The notes beneath the pieces were generated by a model. The model did no database searches. It was not told the origin of the DNA and was given only the letters and a program-made list of their open reading frames with translations. DNA of 40,061 nt from a bacterium (GTDB taxonomy: Bacteria; Bdellovibrionota; Bacteriovoracia; Bacteriovoracales; Bacteriovoracaceae), in the NCBI GenBank assembly GCA_030425045.1, contig JAUHVL010000030.1:1-40061 (forward strand), written 5' to 3'. The position numbers were made by a program, and so were the translations under genes. Shown piece after piece: positions 25,091-33,158 of this stretch (position 1 is the first letter of the stretch; the number at the start of each line of letters is the position of its first letter).

Positions 25091-25963
25091 ATGCCTGAAA
25101 TAGGTAACCCAAATGCAGCAAGAAATAGATTTCAAAATGTCAAAATGTCGACTAATGCGGCTTCAAAATTAGCGGCACAAAATACAAATAATTCAAATGC
25201 TCCTAAAGATATTGGCAAACAACTCAACAGAATTGCTGGTATCAGAGAAGAGTCACAGTTTGTTAAAGAAAAAGATCATAACAAAATGGATAAGAATGCT
25301 TTTCTTAAGCTCTTATCTAATCAGCTGGCCAACCAAGATCCTTTCAAGCCAGTCGATCAAAAGAAGTTTGCTTCTGACCTCGCTCAATTTTCTCAATTAG
25401 AGCAATTGACGAATATGAACTCTAAATTTGATAAAGCTTTTAATAAAGCTCCCGATCAGCATAAATTTTTAGGAGCTTCGCTGCTTGGAAAAACTGTTCT
25501 AACAGAAGGGACAAGTATAAAAGTTGATGAAGAGTCTTCGGTTGAAAATCTTCCCTTTTATTTAGATAAACCGGCCAAGAAGTTAATGGTGAGAATATTT
25601 GATTCATCAAATAATATGATTCAGCAAATAGATATTGACGGTATGGGAAAAGGAAATCAGTCTGTCATGTGGGATTTAAACTCTCTTGATGGAACGAAGG
25701 CGATGGAAGGAGAGTACCGTTTTCAAGTAACAGGTTGGGATGAAACTTTTAATCAGTTTAAAGGTCAGACCAGAGCAGAGGGACGTGTTACGGGAGTAGA
25801 GTTTGAGGGAGACGAAGTTTTACTCACAGTTGATGGCGGAAAAAAGATGTACTTACGAGATGTTCATAGTTTTAGTGATAAACCTCGCGCTGCGGCAAAA
25901 AACTCGCCATTGAAACAAATGGCCTCTCAGAAATATAATGAAATAAGCGAACAAGCTAGATAG
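25091..25963 (+). CDS. flgD: flagellar hook assembly (cap) protein FlgD
   Basis: Scaffold that caps the growing hook. 290 residues. The conserved N-terminal export and capping part is MDKNAFLKLLSNQLANQDPFKPVDQKKFASDLAQFSQLEQLTNMN, preceded by a variable ~65-residue lead. The C-terminal half holds the FlgD Ig-like fold (LMVRIFDSSNNMIQQIDIDGMGKGNQSVMWDLNSLDGTKAMEGEYRFQVTG type) and a tudor-like segment around VTGVEFEGDEVLLTVDGGKKMYLRDV. ATG 25091, with AAGGAATAAGAAAG before it. Confidence 0.95.
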   Translation: MPEIGNPNAARNRFQNVKMSTNAASKLAAQNTNNSNAPKDIGKQLNRIAGIREESQFVKEKDHNKMDKNAFLKLLSNQLANQDPFKPVDQKKFASDLAQFSQLEQLTNMNSKFDKAFNKAPDQHKFLGASLLGKTVLTEGTSIKVDEESSVENLPFYLDKPAKKLMVRIFDSSNNMIQQIDIDGMGKGNQSVMWDLNSLDGTKAMEGEYRFQVTGWDETFNQFKGQTRAEGRVTGVEFEGDEVLLTVDGGKKMYLRDVHSFSDKPRAAAKNSPLKQMASQKYNEISEQAR

Positions 25964-25970
25964 GAATAAA

Positions 25971-26381
25971 ATGGCTAACAACGGCAAAATTAATAATATG
26001 CTCATACCAAGTGTTTCGAAACTTCCGAAGCACGAAAAGGTGGATGTTAGCAATAAACTTCAGTCTGGTGAAACTTCTGATTTTAAGAAATTACTTCAAG
26101 ACAAAATTGGCTCTGTAAAAAATGATCACGGTATTAATTTAAGTGTTCATGCCGCTAAAAGACTGAGTGAAAGAAATCTCAGTTTAAATAATGAAGACTT
26201 TTTTAAGATTAAAGATGCAATCGGTAAGTTAAAAGAGAAGGGAGGACAAGACTCTCTTATTATAACAGATAAAGCCGCCTATATCGTTGACGTTAACAAT
26301 AATAAAATTGTGACGGCAATTGATAAAGGGAGCTTGTCTGAAAACGTGTTTACGAAAATTGATTCAACAGTAGTAGTCTAG
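25971..26381 (+). CDS. small flagellar-operon protein (TIGR02530-like)
   Basis: 136 residues. The conserved core INLSVHAAKRLSERNLSLNNEDFFKIKDAIGKLKEKGGQDSLIITDKAAYIVDVNNNKIVTAID resembles the 'flagellar operon protein' family usually found between flgD and flgE in Firmicutes and delta-type proteobacteria. The molecular role is not established; a hook-assembly or export-related role is likely by position. ATG 25971 follows AGGAATAAA, 7 bp after flgD. It is the last gene before the 128-bp flgE leader. Confidence 0.83.
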   Translation: MANNGKINNMLIPSVSKLPKHEKVDVSNKLQSGETSDFKKLLQDKIGSVKNDHGINLSVHAAKRLSERNLSLNNEDFFKIKDAIGKLKEKGGQDSLIITDKAAYIVDVNNNKIVTAIDKGSLSENVFTKIDSTVVV

Positions 26382-26457
26382 GGATAAAACAAGGCCGGTC
26401 CTAACGGAAGCCAACTTTCAATCTGTTCGATTAAAGTTCCCTATTCAAATCTACATC

Positions 26458-26485
26458 TGATAATTGGTAATCAGGATGATTATCA
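26458..26485. promoter_or_regulatory. inverted repeat in the flgE upstream region
   Basis: TGATAAT (26458-26464) and ATTATCA (26479-26485) form a perfect 7-bp inverted repeat with 14 bp between, 24 bp before the flgE ATG and upstream of its AAGGAGG site. It could be an operator or a leader stem setting flgE expression apart from the upstream genes. No convincing sigma-54 or sigma-28 promoter was found in the 128-bp gap (26382-26509). Confidence 0.4.
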
Positions 26486-26509
26486 AAGGTTAGTTCTAAG
26501 GAGGGAACG

Positions 26510-27790
26510 ATGGGCATTTTAAGTTCTTTTAACATTGGTGTTTCCGGTTTATCCGCCACTGGTCAAGGTATGGGTGTTGTATCAGATAACATTGCCAATG
26601 CTGGTACGTACGGATTCAAAGCTTCACGAGCAGAGTTTCAAGACATGTTATCTCAATCACTAAAGGGGATTGATGGTGGGGATCAAATTGGTTCCGGTGT
26701 TAAGCTTGCTCACATTAAGCCCATGATGACTCAAGGGGATGTTACACGTACAGACAGTATTACTGACCTTGCAATTAACGGGAATGGATTTTTTAAAGTG
26801 GAAGCTCCTTTTGGTCCTGGTTATACCAGAGATGGTTCACTTCATTTTAATAAAGAAGGTTTTTTAGTAAACTCTGATGGTTATAAAGTTGTTGGCTATA
26901 AATCTAATGAAAAAGGTGAAGTTACAAATGCCATTGAACCGATAAAAATTGGAAATACAACAATTGCTGCTCAAGCGACTACTGAAATAAAAATGAATAT
27001 GAATTTGGATTCAAGAGCTGAAATTAAGCAGTTTGATATTAACAATCCAGAAGATACATCTAACTTTAGTCACTCGGTAACTGTTTACGATAATGTCGGT
27101 ACAGCAAGACTTGTGACTCTTTATTATAATAAGACAGCCGATAACACTTGGACTTATCGTGCAGCGATTGACGGGAAGGATGCAGCTGGTGGTCAGCCTG
27201 GAACAATGGTTGTCATGGGTGAAGGCTCACTTGTTTTTAATGATAAAGGTGTTCTCCAACAAGAAAATGCCGGAAGTAGTGCTTTTAACTTTAATAAAGG
27301 TGCAGCTCCTGGCCAAAATATTAAATTTGATTGGGGTAAGTCAATCACTGAAGGGGGAGAGGGTCTAGATGCCGCTACTCAATACGGTTCAAGCTCGACA
27401 ATCTCGAGGCATACTCAAGATGGTTCTAGTGCCGCTAGTTTAGCCTCGATGTCATTCAATGATGAGGGGATTTTAACCTCTGTTTATGACAATGGTGAAA
27501 CAAGAACGCTAGGTCAAATTGCTGTTGCAAAGTTTGAAAACAACGAAGGACTTTTTAAAGTTGGTAAGAACCTTTTCAAAGAATCGAGAAAATCTGGTGA
27601 ACCAGCGATGGGTAAGCCTGGCCAAGATGGTCGTGGGGAAGTTCTTTCAAAATCAATTGAGCTTTCAAACGTTGATATTGCCAGTGAATTTGTAAACCTG
27701 ATGAATTCTCAGAGAAACTTCTCAGCAAACGCTAAAGCGATTCAAACATCTGATCAGATGTTACAAGAAGTTCTCAATATTAAGAGATAA
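26510..27790 (+). CDS. flgE: flagellar hook protein FlgE
   Basis: 426-residue hook subunit. The N-terminal rod/hook signature is SFNIGVSGLSATGQGMGVVSDNIANAGTYGFKASRAEF. The FlgE-F-G domain has TRTDSITDLAINGNGFFKVEAPFGPGYTRDGSLHFNKEGFLVNSDGY. The hook D2 domain follows, and the C-terminal helix is SNVDIASEFVNLMNSQRNFSANAKAIQTSDQMLQEVLNIKR. ATG follows AAGGAGGGAACG. It is separated from the upstream operon by 128 bp, so it may have its own control, and it ends at a strong terminator. Confidence 0.97.
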   Translation: MGILSSFNIGVSGLSATGQGMGVVSDNIANAGTYGFKASRAEFQDMLSQSLKGIDGGDQIGSGVKLAHIKPMMTQGDVTRTDSITDLAINGNGFFKVEAPFGPGYTRDGSLHFNKEGFLVNSDGYKVVGYKSNEKGEVTNAIEPIKIGNTTIAAQATTEIKMNMNLDSRAEIKQFDINNPEDTSNFSHSVTVYDNVGTARLVTLYYNKTADNTWTYRAAIDGKDAAGGQPGTMVVMGEGSLVFNDKGVLQQENAGSSAFNFNKGAAPGQNIKFDWGKSITEGGEGLDAATQYGSSSTISRHTQDGSSAASLASMSFNDEGILTSVYDNGETRTLGQIAVAKFENNEGLFKVGKNLFKESRKSGEPAMGKPGQDGRGEVLSKSIELSNVDIASEFVNLMNSQRNFSANAKAIQTSDQMLQEVLNIKR

Positions 27791-27813
27791 TCTCTGATGA
27801 ACTAACTAACTTA

Positions 27814-27844
27814 ATAAAAGGAGCTCTTTCGGGCTCCTTTTTTA
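27814..27844. terminator. bidirectional intrinsic terminator between flgE and ferredoxin gene
   Basis: AAAAGGAGC (27816-27824) and GCTCCTTTT (27833-27841) form a 9-bp stem with an 8-nt loop, followed by a T-run on the plus strand and by a T-rich tail on the minus strand. It serves flgE from the left and the ferredoxin gene, whose stop is at 27842-27844, from the right. Confidence 0.9.
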
Positions 27845-28078
27845 TTTGTCACCATCATCTCCAATCGCTTCTACTGGGCAAAGGGAGAGAGCCGTTTTAC
27901 AAAGCTCAAGTTCTTTTTCATTTGTAGGCTGAAGCTTAACGAAGGCATGACCTTCAATATCGTTCATGACAAAAAAACCTGGGGCTTCATGAACACAGGC
28001 ATCACAGGCAATGCAGGAGCGATCCACATAAAATCGTCCTGCAATATTTTCATCCCATTTATCTTTGGGGTCTGCCAT
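27842..28078 (-). CDS. single-cluster [4Fe-4S] ferredoxin
   Basis: 78-residue electron carrier. Cysteines at 22, 25 and 28 (SCIACDACVHEAPGFF) plus Cys67 (SLCPVEAI) bind one 4Fe-4S cluster; Cys60 is an extra, possibly forming a disulfide or structural contact. This matches the small ferredoxins of the CxxCxxC...CP type. The start overlaps the last base of the ppiD stop (TAATG), so it is translated together with that chaperone gene, an odd pairing. It ends inside the shared terminator. Confidence 0.93.
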   Translation of the reverse strand: MADPKDKWDENIAGRFYVDRSCIACDACVHEAPGFFVMNDIEGHAFVKLQPTNEKELELCKTALSLCPVEAIGDDGDK

Positions 28079-29553
28079 TATTGGATTAGATTAGAAAAGA
28101 CTTTAACGTTGATATTTTCTTCAAGGTTTTTAATCATCTCTTGTTGATATTTTCTTCCAAAAGCGTTCGCCAATCCTCTTTGTTCTGTTTCAACTTTTAG
28201 CTCTGCTAAGTTTTTTGCAGGATTGTTTGTAACAAGTGCGATTACCGATTGATCGTCTTTGTCAAAAGTTTTAAGGGCACCAGCTGTGCTTGCAAAAATT
28301 TCTTTAATACCATCACGGCTGATTGAGATTTGAGAAGTCGAGCCATCATATTTACTGATATTAGCGCTCTCTTCGAACTTTAAATTATACTTTTTGGCAA
28401 GGCTTGAAACTTTTTTAATATTATTTTGTTTAAAAGCATTTTCAATATCAAACTTTACACTGGCCATTAACTTTTTAAGTTGGTCTTTTTTCTCTTTTTG
28501 AATAAGTTCTTTCGCTAGCTCATCTCTGTAATCTTTAAAGTTTGCTACCACAGCTGGCTTCTTCGCAGTGGTATAAATGATATGGTAACCAAATTGAGTT
28601 TTTACAGGTTTTGAAATGGTTCCTACTTTTTGTGAGAAAGCTACTTTTTCAAACTCTGGAACCATTCTTCCGCGAGCAAATTCACCAAGAGAGCCGCCAT
28701 TATTTTTACCTGAAGGATCTTCAGTGTGCTCTTTCGCAAGTTTGGCAAAATTGGACTTATTAACTTTTTTGTAGAGATCGTTTGCCTTTTTTTCAGCATC
28801 TTTAGTTTTGCTTGAAATAAGAATGTGGCTGGCCGTTACTTTTTCGGGCTTATCAAAAGAAATACGTCTTTCTTTAAAAAGGTTTTCAACTCTCGCTTTA
28901 TTAACTTCTTTTTTAAGATAATCTTCAATCTCATTTTTTAGTACGGGAACAAACTCTCTCAGGTCTTGTTTTTTTACTTGAACGAGATGAACAACTTTGA
29001 CGTTATTTTTAAAAGTGATGATGTCTTCAACCATAGGATTAGAAAAAGGAATATACTTAAAATAATCCTGAGCTTTATTTCCTAAAATTTCATCTCCAAT
29101 TTGTTTTTCAAAGTCAGCAGGAGAAAGACCATTTGCTGCAAGTAGCGCTTTGTAACGATTAATGTCAAATTGCTTATTTGTTTTGAAATAGGGAAGGTCT
29201 TTGATTCGACTTGTAATTTCATCTTTCGAAGCTGATAAGTCCATACGATCGCCAAGATGTAACATAAGCTTTCTATTGATAAGATTTGAAATAATATTTT
29301 TTTTGATTCCAAATTGCTCAATTTGTTGTGACGTAAGGTTTTTACCACCAGTGATTTGGCGATAAAAATTAATCTGTCTGTCATATTCTGATTTAAACTC
29401 AGAAGCTTTAACCAGCTTTCCACCAACATTGATGACTGTATCAGGAGTTCCTCTCATCGATTCGTAACCAGTAAACATAAAAGAGACAACGATAAATCCA
29501 ATGAGAATCGTTACGAGCATGTTGGAAGTCTTTTTTCTGAAATTAGTGGCCAT
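28078..29553 (-). CDS. ppiD: PpiD/SurA-type membrane-anchored peptidyl-prolyl isomerase
   Basis: 491 residues. A single N-terminal transmembrane anchor (about 12-31, MLVTILIGFIVVSFMFTGY) puts the rest in the periplasm. A SurA-N/PpiD-like chaperone region (about 40-185) contains INFYRQITGGKNLTSQQIEQFG. A parvulin rotamase domain (about 235-330) has TASHILISSKTKDAEKKANDLYKKV, AKEHTEDPSGKNNGGSLGEFARGRMVPEFEKVAFS and VKTQFGYHIIYTTAKKP. A final helical part follows. It assists folding of exported outer-membrane and periplasmic proteins. ATG follows AAAGGACTAATAT. It is divergent from the cell-elongation operon. The symbol is by architecture, with SurA-like paralogues the alternative. Confidence 0.9.
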   Translation of the reverse strand: MATNFRKKTSNMLVTILIGFIVVSFMFTGYESMRGTPDTVINVGGKLVKASEFKSEYDRQINFYRQITGGKNLTSQQIEQFGIKKNIISNLINRKLMLHLGDRMDLSASKDEITSRIKDLPYFKTNKQFDINRYKALLAANGLSPADFEKQIGDEILGNKAQDYFKYIPFSNPMVEDIITFKNNVKVVHLVQVKKQDLREFVPVLKNEIEDYLKKEVNKARVENLFKERRISFDKPEKVTASHILISSKTKDAEKKANDLYKKVNKSNFAKLAKEHTEDPSGKNNGGSLGEFARGRMVPEFEKVAFSQKVGTISKPVKTQFGYHIIYTTAKKPAVVANFKDYRDELAKELIQKEKKDQLKKLMASVKFDIENAFKQNNIKKVSSLAKKYNLKFEESANISKYDGSTSQISISRDGIKEIFASTAGALKTFDKDDQSVIALVTNNPAKNLAELKVETEQRGLANAFGRKYQQEMIKNLEENINVKVFSNLIQ

Positions 29554-29620
29554 ATATTAGTCCTTTATTGTTCACAAAATTGATACGAATGGCTTAAAAT
29601 TTATACTATTACGTTTTAGA

Positions 29621-29639
29621 TCTTCAAGTGTCTTGAAGA
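29621..29639. promoter_or_regulatory. palindromic operator-like site between ppiD and mreC
   Basis: TCTTCAAG-TGT-CTTGAAGA is a perfect 8-bp inverted repeat with a 3-bp spacer, 19 bp overall, in the 184-bp divergent region 29554-29737. It lies 68 bp from the ppiD start and 99 bp from the mreC start. The size and symmetry suit a dimeric regulator. It has no T-run, so it is not a terminator. TATTAT-like boxes near 29701-29707 exist on both strands but no good -35 was found. Confidence 0.55.
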
Positions 29640-29737
29640 CTGTAGCCTAGTATACAAGTGTTTATGAGGATTTCCTAATGAGAAAGTGTATTAAGCGGCG
29701 TATTATAGACGAATCCCTTGAGTAGAGTAGGTTAAGA

Positions 29738-30631
29738 TTGACTCCAATAGAACAGCAGAATAGACGAGTAAAAATAATTATTAACTTTGTCATTTTCCTC
29801 TTTGCTCTCATTAGTTTCTCAAGAAGAGATGATGCAATTGATAAAACAAGCTTTTTCGAGAATATAATGATTGATTCTTTTGCTCCGGTTCAACGCACCG
29901 TATTTTTTGTGCATGACAGAGTAAACTTTTATTTCTCACACTATCTCGCCAATATCGAAGCAAGTAAGAAAAACGTTGAGTTGAAAAGAAATATTGAAGA
30001 TCTCAATGGCCAGCTTTTTAAATATGAAGAAGTGGTTAAAGAAAATAAAAGATTGAAGCAACTTCTAGCCTTTGCTGAAGATTTAAAAGTTGAAAGGGTA
30101 ATGGCACAAGTTGTATCAAGAGATTCTTCAAGTGACTTTAGAGTCATAAGAATTAATAAAGGCTTTTCTGACGGTATTCGCTTGCAATCGCCTGTGGTCA
30201 CAAATAAAGGTCTTGTTGGCTATATATTTAGATTAACGGATCACTTTGCGGATGTAATTACGATTCTCGATCAGAATAATCGTGTTGATGGCCTCGTCGA
30301 AAGAACCAGATCTCATGGCATTATCGAGGGGGATCTTGGAGATGTTTGTTTGATGAAGTATGTCTCGAGAACAGAGCCTGTCATCTTGAATGATAAAATC
30401 ATAACGTCAGGATTAGGGAATGTTTATCCAAAAGGAATTCTCATTGGACATATATCTAAGATTGAACGTGAAGGGTATGGAATTACTCAAAAAATAGAGA
30501 TCACTCCTGGGGTTGATTTTGGAAGACTTGAGGAAGTGATCGTCCTTACATCTAGTTATAGTGATGAAAAGAAAAAAGAATGGCGTGCATTAGATGACCA
30601 AGATGAAAGCGGCCAAAAGGATCTGTTGTGA
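29738..30631 (+). CDS. mreC: rod shape-determining protein MreC
   Basis: 297-residue elongasome scaffold. One N-terminal membrane helix (about 12-27), a coiled coil (ASKKNVELKRNIEDLNGQLFKYEEVVKENKRLKQLL), then the paired beta-barrel domain with AQVVSRDSSSDFRVIRINKGFSDGI, VVTNKGLVGYIFRL, TRSHGIIEGDLGDVCLMKYVS and KIITSGLGNVYPKGILIGHI. Start TTG, weakly supported by GTAGGTTAAGA. mreB is not in the window. The gene is first of a tight mreC-mreD-mrdA-rodA operon. Confidence 0.96.
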   Translation: MTPIEQQNRRVKIIINFVIFLFALISFSRRDDAIDKTSFFENIMIDSFAPVQRTVFFVHDRVNFYFSHYLANIEASKKNVELKRNIEDLNGQLFKYEEVVKENKRLKQLLAFAEDLKVERVMAQVVSRDSSSDFRVIRINKGFSDGIRLQSPVVTNKGLVGYIFRLTDHFADVITILDQNNRVDGLVERTRSHGIIEGDLGDVCLMKYVSRTEPVILNDKIITSGLGNVYPKGILIGHISKIEREGYGITQKIEITPGVDFGRLEEVIVLTSSYSDEKKKEWRALDDQDESGQKDLL

Positions 30632-31161
30632 GAGAAAATATATTTGATATCGTCAGATCACTTATGCTGACTCTTCTTATTCTTTTGTTTCTAGAAGTGA
30701 TTAATACAACCATTATGCCTATGATAGGGCTCAGTCGCTATAATCTCGCATTTAATGTTCTTATTGTTCTCTTTATTGGTTTTAAAGTTAATAGTAGCTA
30801 CCAAGCACTTTATATTTTTATTGTTCAGTACTTCCATAGTTTTTTTACCGTTGAGGGCTGGGAGATCGGAACAATTGCTGGCATTCTTATTTGTATCATT
30901 ATTAGTTATATGAAAGAGATTCTTCATTTTATTAACTTCTTAACGACAATTTTTGTAACATATATTTTTCAACTGGTTTGGTTTTCTGTTGCAGCTGGTT
31001 TGATTTATTTAAAAACTGAAAACTTAAGTTATGTTTCTGATAAATTTTGGCGATTTGTTATCGAGGCCCTCATCATGTCCGTTTTAGCACCATGGTTTTT
31101 CATGTTGTTAGAAAGAATATGGAAAGTTGAGGATGATAGCTCATTAAATAAATCCTTCTAG
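30628..31161 (+). CDS. mreD: rod shape-determining protein MreD
   Basis: 177-residue integral membrane protein with about five hydrophobic helices (LMLTLLILLFLEVI, LAFNVLIVLFIGF, IGTIAGILICIIISYM, FLTTIFVTYIFQLVWFSVAAGLIYL, FVIEALIMSVLAPWFFMLLERI). Sequence is poorly conserved in this family, so the call rests on topology, length and the slot between mreC and PBP2. The GTG start overlaps the mreC stop by 4 bp. Confidence 0.88.
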   Translation: MRENIFDIVRSLMLTLLILLFLEVINTTIMPMIGLSRYNLAFNVLIVLFIGFKVNSSYQALYIFIVQYFHSFFTVEGWEIGTIAGILICIIISYMKEILHFINFLTTIFVTYIFQLVWFSVAAGLIYLKTENLSYVSDKFWRFVIEALIMSVLAPWFFMLLERIWKVEDDSSLNKSF

Positions 31162-31167
31162 GGTAGT

Positions 31168-33153
31168 ATGTTTAACGAAGAAGAAGCGGTCAAAAAATTC
31201 AAATTTAGAACGGATTTTATTGGAAACGTTATCCTTTTTTCTTTCTTTATTATTTTGGCGAGACTTTGGTATTTACAAATTTACCAAGGTGAGAGGTTTT
31301 ATAAATTTTCTCTAGAGAATAGGCTACGTAAAGAAGTGATTAAAGCTCCTCGGGGTATGATTTTTGGTCGAGATAATGAGTTACTGATCAATAATGCTCC
31401 ACGATTTGATGTCGCCATTATTCCTCAATATTTAAAAGAAAGAAAACAAACTTTAGAAAAACTTTCGGCAATTTTAGAAGTTCCCGTAAAAAATATTACA
31501 AGGACGTTGAAAAAAAATAGAGGTCAAGCGAGTTATCGTCCTATTGTGATAAAGAAGAATATTTCTCTACGAGAAGTGGCAATTATCGAAACAGAAAATT
31601 ATAAATTACCGGGAGTAAGAGTTCAGACTTTTATATCTCGTGAATATCAAGACGGTGAAGTTGGTGCTCACTTATTAGGATATATTTCAGAAATTAATCA
31701 AAAGCAGCTCCCCAAATACAAAAAAAGAGATAACTACAATTATAAACTTGGGGATTTTATCGGCCAAGCAGGTATTGAAGAAAAATTTGACCTACTCTTA
31801 AGAGGGGACGATGGCTATGAATTCGTTGAAGTCGATGCGCGAGGAAGAAAAAGAAATGTGAAGTCGAATCTCTTATTTGCTGGGATCAAAAACAAAAAAA
31901 GTAAACCAGGTAATAATATAAGGCTTACCATTGATCGAGATATGCAGATTCAAGCCTATAAATCTCTCGAAGGAAAAGTTGGTAGTGTCGTCTCAGTCGA
32001 TATTCAAACGGGTGAAGTTTTGGCCATGGTTTCGAGACCATCTTTTGATCCTGAAAGTTTTTCAAGAGGGATTAAAGCTGATTATTGGAAATCACTTATT
32101 AATGATAGTCGAAACCCTCTGATCGATCGAACAATTCAAGAGCATTATAACCCGGGCTCTACTTTTAAAACGATAACAGCCATCGCTGCGCTTGAAGAAA
32201 AATTAGTAAAGGCAGAACAAGAATTTCTCTGTGGAGGGACTTTTAGGCTTGGTAGAAGAGTTTATCACGACTGGAAAAGAAATGGTCATGGTTGGACGAA
32301 TGTTTATAAAGCTTTAAAAAGATCTGTTGATGTTTATTTTTATAAAATAGGAACCCAATTAGATATAGATGTCCTCGCAAAGTATGCAAGAATGTTTGGC
32401 CTTGGCTCCAAAACGGGGATCTCTTTATCAAGAGAAATTCCAGGCTTAATTCCCACCAGAGAGTGGAAAAAGAAAAGATTTGGAGAGGCATGGCAAGCTG
32501 GTGAAACACTATCATGTGTTATTGGCCAGTCTTATGTTTTAGCGACTCCTTTACAGTTGGCCATGTCTTATGCTGCCATTGCTAATGAAGGGAAGTTAAT
32601 GAAGCCACTTCTTATTAAAGAAATATTTTCAAATGATGGAGATATTATTGAAACCTTTAAACCTGAAATGGTTTCACAGGCGACAATAAAACCACGTACT
32701 TTAAAAGCAATAACGAAAGGTCTGTACCAAGTTGTTAATGAACCTCGAGGAACAGCTTATTGGGCACGAGGGAAAGGGCTTCTTATGGCGGGAAAGACGG
32801 GAACGTCTCAAGTTAAAAGTATGACTAAAAAAGAGCTCTTCTCTAAATGTAGTGAAATGCCTTATGAAAGTCGTCACCATGCACTTTTTGTGGCGTTTGC
32901 TCCTTACGACAACCCCAAGGTTGCCACTGTTGCTGCAATTGAGCATGGCTGTAGTGGTTCCGGAGCAGCAGCTCCAGTGGTGAGAGATGTGATGACGACT
33001 TATATGAATAAGCATCACCCAGAGTTAGTTAAAAAGAATATGGAAATCGAAAAGCGAAATTTTCTTAGAGAGAAAAGAAAAAGAGAAGAAAGACAACGAT
33101 TAGAAGAAAAGAAAAAAGAACAAGAGCAACAGCAAGTTGAACAACTAGGATAA
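31168..33153 (+). CDS. mrdA: penicillin-binding protein 2 (elongation transpeptidase)
   Basis: Class B PBP that cross-links peptidoglycan during cell elongation together with RodA. 661 residues. N-terminal anchor at about 15-35 (TDFIGNVILFSFFIILARLWYLQIY), PBP dimerisation domain with RKEVIKAPRGMIFGRDNELLINN, then the transpeptidase domain. The SxxK nucleophile is Ser331 (NPGSTFK), SxD is Ser386-Val-Asp388 and KTG is Lys543-Thr-Gly545 (MAGKTGTSQVK). All three motifs are intact. The last ~35 residues form an unusual charged tail (from about MEIEKRNFLREKRKREERQ) dominated by K, R, E and Q. ATG 31168, 6 bp after mreD. Confidence 0.96.
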   Translation: MFNEEEAVKKFKFRTDFIGNVILFSFFIILARLWYLQIYQGERFYKFSLENRLRKEVIKAPRGMIFGRDNELLINNAPRFDVAIIPQYLKERKQTLEKLSAILEVPVKNITRTLKKNRGQASYRPIVIKKNISLREVAIIETENYKLPGVRVQTFISREYQDGEVGAHLLGYISEINQKQLPKYKKRDNYNYKLGDFIGQAGIEEKFDLLLRGDDGYEFVEVDARGRKRNVKSNLLFAGIKNKKSKPGNNIRLTIDRDMQIQAYKSLEGKVGSVVSVDIQTGEVLAMVSRPSFDPESFSRGIKADYWKSLINDSRNPLIDRTIQEHYNPGSTFKTITAIAALEEKLVKAEQEFLCGGTFRLGRRVYHDWKRNGHGWTNVYKALKRSVDVYFYKIGTQLDIDVLAKYARMFGLGSKTGISLSREIPGLIPTREWKKKRFGEAWQAGETLSCVIGQSYVLATPLQLAMSYAAIANEGKLMKPLLIKEIFSNDGDIIETFKPEMVSQATIKPRTLKAITKGLYQVVNEPRGTAYWARGKGLLMAGKTGTSQVKSMTKKELFSKCSEMPYESRHHALFVAFAPYDNPKVATVAAIEHGCSGSGAAAPVVRDVMTTYMNKHHPELVKKNMEIEKRNFLREKRKREERQRLEEKKKEQEQQQVEQLG

Positions 33154-33158
33154 AGTAA

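Noticed and set aside
26430-26460. Sigma-28-like TAAAGTT ... TGATAA before flgE
   Set aside because: The two parts are about 20 bp apart instead of 15, and the -10 lacks the GCC. Hook genes are also not normally sigma-28 dependent.
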